A DNA stretch of 6,746 nt from Bacteroidota bacterium. Lineage in GTDB: Bacteria > Bacteroidota > Kryptoniia > Kryptoniales > JAKASW01. The position numbers and the translations under genes are program-made. The notes beneath the pieces are model-generated. The model was not told the DNA's origin, ran no database searches, and saw only the letters and a program-made list of their open reading frames with translations. The stretch spans positions 1 to 6,746 of the forward strand of contig JAJYOS010000363.1 of NCBI GenBank assembly GCA_021796055.1. The letters are read 5' to 3'. Shown in pieces: positions 1 to 6,030 of this stretch (its first letter is position 1; each line of letters begins with the position of its first letter).

Positions 1-933
1 CCTGTTGAAGGTTATCCTTACCTGATAACCGAGGCCGTCGGCCAGTTTAATTATGCGCATCCGAAAGAAGGCTTCAACGTTACGTATCGCCGGGCAGGCG
101 ACATCGAGATACAGGAGAGTCAGGCGATCTGGCACGCGCAGGCGCACAGCCGGGCGGGCAACGATCCACGGATCAGCGGCCTAATAGCGTGGTGCGCCTA
201 CGATTACGGTAGCCTGATGAATTCTTACCACAAAGTGAAATGTCCCGGCGTCGCGGATGTCTTTAGGATCCCCAAGCTGGGTGCCTCCTTCTACCAGACT
301 CAGGGAGAGCCGGGAAAGCGTCCCGTCATATATCCCGATTTTTATTGGAGTTTCGGTCCGGATTCTCCGAAAGGACCGGGCAAGAACGCCGCGATATTTT
401 CGAATTGCGAGAGGCTGGAACTCTATATAGATGGACGTCATCATTCCACGTTGCATCCCGACAATAAGAATTATCCGAATCTCAGCCACGCGCCGTTCAT
501 TGCCGATCTCGAAATGGATGGGTCCGGCAATCCGACTCTTCGAATCGATGGCTACGTGAAAGGTAAGCTGGTACATTCGAGGTCCTTCTCGTCCGATGCG
601 AGCCAGGACAAATTCGTCATCGAGGTCGATGACAAGGAATTGAAGGGCGACGGCATCGACGCGACCCGGATTGCTTTCAAAGTCGTGGACAAGTTCGGCG
701 CACCCCGTCTTTATGGCGAAGGAGAAGTTGAGTTTAATATCACCGGCCCCGGCATAATTGTCGGCGACAATCCGTTCGATCTGAAGCAGAGCGGCGGAGT
801 AGGCGCCGTTTGGGTCAAATCGGTCCCCGGCTCCGGCGGTTTCGTCAGGATTTCCGCGTCCCACTCTTCTCTCGGGAGAGTCTCCGCCGAAGTTCTGATT
901 AGAAAAGTTCGGCCCGATCAAACGGAATTGTAG
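1..933 (+). CDS. Glycoside hydrolase family 2 enzyme, C-terminal part (5' truncated by window)
   Basis: The open frame enters at base 1 and ends with TAG at 931-933, giving the last 310 residues of a larger protein; its true start lies upstream. Residues 6-15 (PYLITEAVGQ) look like the late beta strand of a GH2 TIM barrel that carries the nucleophile, making Glu11 the probable catalytic nucleophile. The barrel ends near residues 60-100 (GLIAWCAYDYGS, then VADVFRIPKLGASFYQTQ), the usual GH2 exit. About 105-195 looks like a GH2-associated Ig-like domain (NCERLELYIDG), and about 215-305 like the C-terminal 'domain 5' beta-sandwich (DKFGAPRLYGEGEVEFNITG, then VGDNP). GH2 enzymes are retaining exo-glycosidases that remove terminal beta-galactose, beta-glucuronate, beta-mannose and similar residues. 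The downstream GalM and isomerase make a galactosidase attractive, but substrate cannot be read from this fragment, and the N-terminus that would show a signal peptide is missing. The next gene follows after 54 bases, probably in the same operon. Confidence 0.85.
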   Translation, partial: PVEGYPYLITEAVGQFNYAHPKEGFNVTYRRAGDIEIQESQAIWHAQAHSRAGNDPRISGLIAWCAYDYGSLMNSYHKVKCPGVADVFRIPKLGASFYQTQGEPGKRPVIYPDFYWSFGPDSPKGPGKNAAIFSNCERLELYIDGRHHSTLHPDNKNYPNLSHAPFIADLEMDGSGNPTLRIDGYVKGKLVHSRSFSSDASQDKFVIEVDDKELKGDGIDATRIAFKVVDKFGAPRLYGEGEVEFNITGPGIIVGDNPFDLKQSGGVGAVWVKSVPGSGGFVRISASHSSLGRVSAEVLIRKVRPDQTEL

Positions 934-987
934 GCGCCGCGAAATAGTTCAAAAGATGAATCTAATTCAGCGAAAGGTTAGCTCGAG

Positions 988-2442
988 ATGGAAAAATTGA
1001 AGGTTGCACTTGCGGGAACGTTCAGACCGATCTTTAAGGGCGACATGAAGTCAGTTCTTCGTCACAGCATAGATGTTCTCAAGAAAAAGAGTGTCGAGAT
1101 GGGATTCGAGTTTATCCCCGTCGAGAAAGGGATGGAAACCCTCAGTGATGCCGAGGTGGTCGCGAAGGAACTCGAGGCGAAGAAAGCCGACCTTGTCATT
1201 ATACAAAACTCGTCTTTCGCGGACGGAGACATGATTCTCCCGTTCTTCCACACTTCGCCGCGCCTGGCAGTCTGGGCGGTCGAAGAGACGACGGACAGCG
1301 GTCCTCTTCCGCTGAATTCATTCTGCGCGACCAACCTTTACGTCAGCATTGCTGGACGTTACAGCAACGGTTACGACAAGCCGGTGAAATGGCTTTACGG
1401 GAACGCCGACACGGAGATGTTCAACAAGCGTTTTGAGACGACCGTCAGGGCGTTGACGGCCATAAAGAATCTAAAGGGCGCCAAAATTCTTCAGATTGGA
1501 GAAACAGAGTTCGGCTACCACGACCTCAAGTACGATACAGCGAAGCTGAATAAGATTTTCGGAGTATCGGTGGAGAGGCTCGAGCTCGACGAATTCTACG
1601 GCGAGTACGAAGCCGCCATGAAGAACGGCGCGATCGACGCGAAGGTCTCGGATATCAAGAAGGAAAGCAGCGGTATTGTCGCGTCAGACGGTGACGTCAG
1701 GAAATCCGCAGGCGCTGAAGTGGCGTTCGAGAAGATCATAACGAAGCACAACGCTGCCGCCGTGAGCTTCAGATGCTGGCCCGATGTCCCGGGAAAAATC
1801 GGCCTCATGGTCTGTTCCACAATCGGCAGGCTGAATCAGGCTAACAGCGCGCTCGGTCCGGACAAGGTGGCGGCGACCGAAACCGACGTCCTTGGCGCGA
1901 TATCGATGATGACATTGAAGTATCTCACGAAGCGTGAAGTGGTCCTCATGGACCTCTCCGGATGGGACATTAAGACTGATTCTATTTATATATGGCATTG
2001 CGGGAACATTCCGAAGAGCTGGTTCGACAAATCCGGCTTCAAGCTTTCCAACCATTTCAACCGCGACCAGATGGGAACCGTGCGCGAAGGGAAGATGAAG
2101 CCCGGCGAGCTGACAGCTCTCAGGTTCCTCGAGAGCGACGCGAGCGCATTCCTCGCCAACGGCAGCTTCTATGAGAGAGAGAAACCCATATACAAGGGCT
2201 GCAGCTCGTGGATGAACGACCTCAAGGTCAACGGTCAGCGGACGTCAAGCCAGGATTTCATGAACACGCTGCTGGTCAACGCGGTCCCGCACCACCTCGC
2301 TTACGTGGACGAAGACGTCACTACCGATGTCAATGAGTTCTGTTCGTGGCTCGGGATCGGTGTCATGAACCCGATTCCTTACAAGGATTACTTGCAGATA
2401 CCGGAACCAATTGGACCGCAGTTTGTAAATCCTAAACACTAA
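988..2442 (+). CDS. L-fucose/L-arabinose isomerase-family sugar isomerase
   Basis: This 484-residue cytoplasmic protein (no signal peptide) has the FucI/AraA fold: a Rossmann-like N-terminal half (VALAGTF at 6-12, ADLVIIQNSSF at 67-77) and a C-terminal metal-dependent isomerase domain. Probable metal ligands are Glu298 (ATETD), Asp322 (VLMDLSGWD) and His435 (PHHLAYVDED). The 24-residue Glu-Asp spacing equals that of E. coli FucI (E337/D361), whose third ligand is H528. A WHCGN motif lies at 336-340. It is shorter than FucI (591 residues) and fits the broad uncharacterised 'L-fucose/L-arabinose isomerase family protein' group. Members interconvert aldoses and ketoses, usually with Mn2+. The substrate is unknown; D-galactose to D-tagatose would suit the neighbours, but L-fucose, D-arabinose or another sugar is equally open. 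The ATG at 988 is preceded by AAAGG at 973-977. The stop lies inside a 7-base repeat (2431-2458). Confidence 0.82.
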   Translation: MEKLKVALAGTFRPIFKGDMKSVLRHSIDVLKKKSVEMGFEFIPVEKGMETLSDAEVVAKELEAKKADLVIIQNSSFADGDMILPFFHTSPRLAVWAVEETTDSGPLPLNSFCATNLYVSIAGRYSNGYDKPVKWLYGNADTEMFNKRFETTVRALTAIKNLKGAKILQIGETEFGYHDLKYDTAKLNKIFGVSVERLELDEFYGEYEAAMKNGAIDAKVSDIKKESSGIVASDGDVRKSAGAEVAFEKIITKHNAAAVSFRCWPDVPGKIGLMVCSTIGRLNQANSALGPDKVAATETDVLGAISMMTLKYLTKREVVLMDLSGWDIKTDSIYIWHCGNIPKSWFDKSGFKLSNHFNRDQMGTVREGKMKPGELTALRFLESDASAFLANGSFYEREKPIYKGCSSWMNDLKVNGQRTSSQDFMNTLLVNAVPHHLAYVDEDVTTDVNEFCSWLGIGVMNPIPYKDYLQIPEPIGPQFVNPKH

Positions 2443-2458
2443 GTTCTAAACTCTAAAC
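2431..2458. repeat. Short 7-base tandem repeat spanning a stop codon
   Basis: Four consecutive 7-base units start at 2431, 2438, 2445 and 2452. The last two are identical (tctaaac), the first differs by one base (cctaaac), and the second is degenerate (actaagt). The repeat supplies the last residues and TAA stop (2440-2442) of the isomerase gene and most of the 32-base gap before the phosphofructokinase gene. The array is short and AT-rich, so it could be chance or replication slippage. No function can be assigned. Confidence 0.5.
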
Positions 2459-2474
2459 AATTTCAGAAACCATA

Positions 2475-3692
2475 ATGACATCCGGTAATCTGCTTGTAGC
2501 TCAGGGAGGCGGACCGACGGCGGTTTTCAATTTCAGCCTACTTGGAGTGGTGGAAGAAGCAAAGCGATTGAAGTCAAAAGGAATTGGGAAAATCATAGGC
2601 GCTCTCAGGAGCATCGACGGCCTTCTCGATGAAGAGTTGATAGATTTGGGAAAAGAAAGTCGGTCGAACCTGAGGCAGGTTGCGTTGAAGCCCGGCGCTG
2701 CCCTCGGGTCGTGCAGGAGAAAAATGGAGGAAGAAGACTATGGAAGAATCGTCGAAGTCTTCAAGAGATATGATGTCCGCTATTTTTTCTACATCGGCGG
2801 TAACGGGTCGATGTACACTGTGCACAAGGTGGATCAGCTGGCGCGCTCCGTCGGTTATGAGCTCAAAGCGATCGGCATCCCGAAGACCATCGACAACGAT
2901 CTGGCGTATACCGATCACTGCCCCGGATTCGGAAGCGCGGCAAGATATTTCGCCTCCGTGACAAGGGAGATCGGCCTAGACGTGGCGTCCCTCCCTCCGC
3001 CGATTTCAGTCATCGAGACTCTCGGGCGGAATACCGGATGGCTTGCCGCATCGGCAGCGCTCGCGAAAGAAAACGAGGGGGACGCTCCCAATCTCATCTA
3101 TGTGCCGGAAAGAGTTTTCAGCCTGCCGGACTTTCTCTCCGACGTCTCCAATGTGTACGATAAATGGGGACGCGCGGTGATCGTCGTTAGCGAAGGTCTG
3201 AAAGACAAATCCGGCCAGTATTTGGGAGGAGTCAACGCGAAGGCATCCAGAGACGGGTTCGGAAGAAACCTGCCAGGCGGGGCGTCGTCGTTTCTCGCGG
3301 CGAAGATCGCAGAGCAATTGAAGTTGCGTGCCCGAAGTGAGAAGCCGGGACTCGCGGCGAGGACCGGCGTGGAGTACGTCTCCTCGGTAGACCGCAGGGA
3401 AGCTTACCTCGTCGGCCAGTCCGCGGTGCGCGCCGCCGTGAAGGGGAAGAGCGGCCTCATGATGACGCTCGAAAGAACCTCGGGAAATCGGTACAGCTGC
3501 AAAGTGGGCGAAGCCCCGCTTGAGAGAGTCGCGAAAGCTGAGAAATTCTTGCCCCCAGGTTTCATCAACAAGAGGGGCAATTACGTCACGGAGGCGTTCC
3601 TCCGTTATTGCCGTCCCATAGTGGGGGATTCGATCCGCAGTTTCCCAGATTTGTCCAAGTATCGACTCGCCTCTGCCGTATCGGGGAAATGA
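2475..3692 (+). CDS. Phosphofructokinase, PfkA superfamily, donor (ATP or PPi) uncertain
   Basis: A 405-residue cytoplasmic enzyme of the PfkA superfamily, expected to phosphorylate C1 of a ketohexose 6-phosphate. N-terminal phosphate-binding loop is AQGGGPTAVFN (9-19). GGNGSM at 108-113 is the donor-site motif, and PKTIDND at 136-142 holds the catalytic base Asp140 (E. coli PfkA Asp127). ETLGRNTGW (181-189) is the substrate-binding segment, with Leu for the usual Met before GR; PERVF follows further on. Length and the PKTIDND and GRNTGW motifs place it near PPi-dependent enzymes, but the residue equivalent to E. coli Gly104 is Gly111 (ATP type), while position 124 is Lys137 (PPi type). Asn110 replaces the usual Asp of GGD. 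The ATG at 2475 has no clear Shine-Dalgarno sequence. The setting between a sugar isomerase and an aldolase suggests a dedicated catabolic role, perhaps on tagatose 6-phosphate, rather than general glycolysis; this is inference. Confidence 0.85.
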   Translation: MTSGNLLVAQGGGPTAVFNFSLLGVVEEAKRLKSKGIGKIIGALRSIDGLLDEELIDLGKESRSNLRQVALKPGAALGSCRRKMEEEDYGRIVEVFKRYDVRYFFYIGGNGSMYTVHKVDQLARSVGYELKAIGIPKTIDNDLAYTDHCPGFGSAARYFASVTREIGLDVASLPPPISVIETLGRNTGWLAASAALAKENEGDAPNLIYVPERVFSLPDFLSDVSNVYDKWGRAVIVVSEGLKDKSGQYLGGVNAKASRDGFGRNLPGGASSFLAAKIAEQLKLRARSEKPGLAARTGVEYVSSVDRREAYLVGQSAVRAAVKGKSGLMMTLERTSGNRYSCKVGEAPLERVAKAEKFLPPGFINKRGNYVTEAFLRYCRPIVGDSIRSFPDLSKYRLASAVSGK

Positions 3693-3708
3693 AGCGTCGG
3701 GATAAGAA

Positions 3709-4824
3709 GTGAAAGAAACGAATGTTTATATGTCTGAAAAGAGTGAAGATAGATTGAAGCCGGAAAATACGTCAGGGATTGAAAGTCAGATTTACGAAGG
3801 CGGTCTCGAATCGCACACGCTCTCCAACGGGAAAGGCATGAGCGTTACGATCATAAATTATGGAGCGGCGATCGCCAAGATCTTCGTGCCTGATCGTAAT
3901 GGTAATATTGCCGATGTTGTTCTCGGGCACGATGACCCGACGGGATATGTCGGCGGCAGGTTCTATCTCGGAGCTACAGTGGGACGCTTCGCGAACAGGA
4001 TCGCGTCCGGTCATTTTCTGCTCAAGGGAAAAGAGTATCAGGTCACGAAGAACAGGAATGGAAACCTTCTGCACGGAGGGAATTCAGGTTTCGACAAGAA
4101 ACTCTGGAAAACAAAAATCCTGGCCGATGAAAATCCCGCGGTAGAATTGACGCTCTCAAGCCCGGATGGGGACGAGGGATTTCCCGGTAACCTCGATGTG
4201 AAAATTGTGTACACGGTGACACAGGATAACGAACTGCGAGTCGAATACGCCGCCGAGACAGACAAGACGACCATCATCAACTTGACGAATCATGGTTACT
4301 TCAATCTAACGGGGTCCGCTGAAAACACGATATTGGACCACGTCCTGTCGATTAACGCGGACGCCTTCACTCCGACGGACGACGGCGGGCTTCCGACCGG
4401 TGAAATCGTAAATGTGTCCGGGACACCGATGGATTTCAGGAAACTGACGGTCGTCGGTGAACGTATCGAAGAGGATTATGGTCAACTGAATAACAGCAAA
4501 GGTTACGACAAAAATTTCGTCCTGAACCAGTATAACGGCAGAGTTCGGGAGGTCGCGGTCGTTTACGAACCGACCACCGGCAGGGTTATGGAGGTTTTGA
4601 CAGATCAGCCGGGCCTGCAATTCTACACTGGCAACTATCTCGACGGAGCCATGAAGGGGAAGAACGGGATTTACTACAAGGAAAGGACCGGTCTCTGTCT
4701 CGAGTGCCAGCATTTTCCCGACTCGCCTAACCACAAAAATTTCCCTTCTACAGTTCTCGACCCTGGTGATGTGTACGGACAAACGACGATATACAAGTTC
4801 GCTGTAGACTTGAACAAGAAGTGA
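3709..4824 (+). CDS. galM: Aldose 1-epimerase (galactose mutarotase)
   Basis: GalM interconverts the alpha and beta anomers of free aldoses, chiefly D-galactose and D-glucose, so that retaining beta-glycosidase products can feed an anomer-specific enzyme. The expected active-site residues are all present: Arg97 (GRFANRI), His122 (LLHGG), His195 (TNHGYFNL), Asp267 (GYDKNF) and general base Glu332 (LCLECQHFPDSPNH). Only the residue after the Asp is unusual, Lys instead of the common His. The family core starts near residue 28, leaving a polar, non-signal extension of about 25 residues. The longest frame uses a GTG at 3709, 16 bases after the previous stop and preceded by a weak GGGAT; the ATG at 3730 (residue 8) is an equally plausible start. 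The protein is predicted to be cytoplasmic, as no signal peptide is seen from either start. Its place between kinase and aldolase, downstream of a GH2 enzyme, supports use of galactose or a similar hexose. Confidence 0.92.
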   Translation: MKETNVYMSEKSEDRLKPENTSGIESQIYEGGLESHTLSNGKGMSVTIINYGAAIAKIFVPDRNGNIADVVLGHDDPTGYVGGRFYLGATVGRFANRIASGHFLLKGKEYQVTKNRNGNLLHGGNSGFDKKLWKTKILADENPAVELTLSSPDGDEGFPGNLDVKIVYTVTQDNELRVEYAAETDKTTIINLTNHGYFNLTGSAENTILDHVLSINADAFTPTDDGGLPTGEIVNVSGTPMDFRKLTVVGERIEEDYGQLNNSKGYDKNFVLNQYNGRVREVAVVYEPTTGRVMEVLTDQPGLQFYTGNYLDGAMKGKNGIYYKERTGLCLECQHFPDSPNHKNFPSTVLDPGDVYGQTTIYKFAVDLNKK

Positions 4825-4865
4825 GTATGAAAGTTAGAACAAACTAGTAATGGAGATGCGTTAAC

Positions 4866-5903
4866 ATGGGTTCCAAACCCGATCAATTTTTATTTAAAGT
4901 TGAAGATTTCTTTCCCAAGAAACTGTTTTACGAGATCACCGATGTCAGGGTGGACAGTCGGGAAGAGATAATTAAACAGGCGAAGAAAAGGAAACGCCGC
5001 GCGAAGCTCACCCGGGACGGCAAGCTGATAATTCTTGCCGCGGATCATCCGGGGAGAAGGGTGACGGCCCTACGTAATGACCCAATAGGCATGGGCGACA
5101 GGTTCGAATACCTAGGCCGTGTTCTGAGAGTCATAACTGACAGAGATTTCGACGGCGTGATGGCGACGACCGACATGGTAGAGGATATTATCATAGTCGA
5201 TTACCTCTACCAGAAAAAGACAGGCAAGAGCTTCCTCGATGAGAAAGTGATCATCGGTTGCATGAACCGCGGAGGTCACGCTGGTTCGCTGTATGAAATG
5301 GAGGACGTGTTCACTTCTTACACGCCGGAGAGCCTGAAAGCGATGAACCTCGACGGCGGTAAGATGATGTACAGGCTCGATCCTACTGACCACGGCTCGC
5401 TGATAACGATACGCGAATGCGCGAATGCGATAACGGAACTGGGTCGTCTCGGTTTGTATTCGTTTCTGGAACCCGCCACGGTTGAAAGCCGGGAAAAGAA
5501 GTACGCCTTCAAGACCGATCTTGAAACCCTGGTAAGGGACGCAGGCGCGGCCGCGGCGCTCGGCGAAACGGCGCTATACACGTGGCTTAAGATTTCCTAT
5601 AACGAAGATTTCGAACGAGTCGCGCGTTCTACCACTCTCCCGATCATGCTTCTCGGCGGGCCGGCGAAGGAATCCCCTGCCGAAACGATAAAATCGTTCG
5701 AGAAGGCGATGAAGTCCGCTCCCAATGTTCGAGGCGCGATGGTGGGCAGGAACGTTACATTCGTGCAGGACGACGATCCTCGCGCCGTGGCGATGGGACT
5801 GTCCGCGATAATCCACGACGGGTATTCCGTCGATCGGGCCATGGAATATATTGGCAAAAAGAGAGGCGAAGATATGGATTTCTTCTCTGCTTGGTCCCGC
5901 TAA
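4866..5903 (+). CDS. Cgl0159-family class I aldolase-like (beta/alpha)8 protein
   Basis: This 345-residue protein resembles the Cgl0159-like TIM-barrel family, related to DeoC/LacD/DhnA class I aldolases, which cleave or form C-C bonds through a lysine Schiff base. Strand-like blocks in order: KLIILAADHPGR (53-64, with Asp60 and His61), FDGVMATTDMVED (95-107), KVIIGCMNRGG (127-137), LDGGKMMYRLDPTDHGS (162-178), YSFLEPATVESR (198-209), TALYTWLKI (235-243) and TLPIMLLGGPAKES (257-270). Lys242 in TWLKI, at the position expected for the Schiff base on strand 6, is the best catalytic candidate; Lys166 is an alternative. No zinc-ligand pattern of class II aldolases is evident. Beside a phosphofructokinase it most likely cleaves a ketose 1,6-bisphosphate (fructose, tagatose or another stereoisomer) to triose phosphates, but some family members lie in inositol clusters, so another substrate is possible. 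The ATG at 4866 follows GGAG at 4852-4855. The stretch at 40-47 is strongly basic (KKRKRRAK), with no membrane segment or signal. Confidence 0.78.
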   Translation: MGSKPDQFLFKVEDFFPKKLFYEITDVRVDSREEIIKQAKKRKRRAKLTRDGKLIILAADHPGRRVTALRNDPIGMGDRFEYLGRVLRVITDRDFDGVMATTDMVEDIIIVDYLYQKKTGKSFLDEKVIIGCMNRGGHAGSLYEMEDVFTSYTPESLKAMNLDGGKMMYRLDPTDHGSLITIRECANAITELGRLGLYSFLEPATVESREKKYAFKTDLETLVRDAGAAAALGETALYTWLKISYNEDFERVARSTTLPIMLLGGPAKESPAETIKSFEKAMKSAPNVRGAMVGRNVTFVQDDDPRAVAMGLSAIIHDGYSVDRAMEYIGKKRGEDMDFFSAWSR

Positions 5904-5978
5904 TCAGGCTGCGCAAGAGATCTTACCTCAAACTTCCCTTCAGTCTCACAGCCTTCCAACTCAATAGAAAACTTAGAT

Positions 5979-6009
5979 GAATGTGACGCCGTCGCTGGCG
6001 TTTACATTC
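5979..6009. promoter_or_regulatory. Imperfect inverted repeat (hairpin or operator) upstream of receptor gene
   Basis: The left arm is GAATGT (5979-5984), G, ACGCC (5986-5990). After a 6-base loop (5991-5996) comes the right arm GGCGT (5997-6001), TT, ACATTC (6004-6009). Eleven Watson-Crick pairs form, plus a possible G-U pair at 5985/6002 and one bulged T. It ends 21 bases before the receptor ATG, in the longest gap of the window. There is no T-tract after it, so an intrinsic terminator is doubtful. It could be a repressor operator or a 5'-leader hairpin affecting receptor expression; which one cannot be told from sequence. Confidence 0.5.
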
Positions 6010-6030
6010 CCGAATGAGAAAGGAATAGAA

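Noticed and set aside
181..921. 246-codon minus-strand open frame
   Set aside because: It lies wholly antisense to the GH2 gene in a GC-rich coding region; its translation has no recognisable domain, while the plus frame has clear GH2 motifs.
217..933. GH2 gene starting at the ATG at 217
   Set aside because: The same frame is open back to base 1 and encodes conserved GH2 barrel sequence before this ATG, so 217 is an internal Met, not the start.
4306..4782. 158-codon minus-strand open frame
   Set aside because: It is antisense to galM, whose active-site motifs Asp267 and Glu332 fall in this stretch; the reverse translation has no family features.
988..5903. Sulfoquinovose catabolic cluster (some use FucI-like isomerases)
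   Set aside because: No sulfoquinovosidase, sulfo-transaldolase or sulfolactaldehyde enzyme is seen; GH2, GalM and a PfkA-type kinase fit a plain hexose better.
4866..5903. myo-Inositol cluster, because Cgl0159-type genes can occur there
   Set aside because: No inositol dehydrogenase, IolB, IolC, IolD or IolE-like gene is present in the window.
5979..6009. Intrinsic terminator closing the enzyme operon
   Set aside because: The hairpin is present but no run of T follows the right arm (the next bases are CCCGAATGAG), so I kept it only as an inverted repeat of unknown role.
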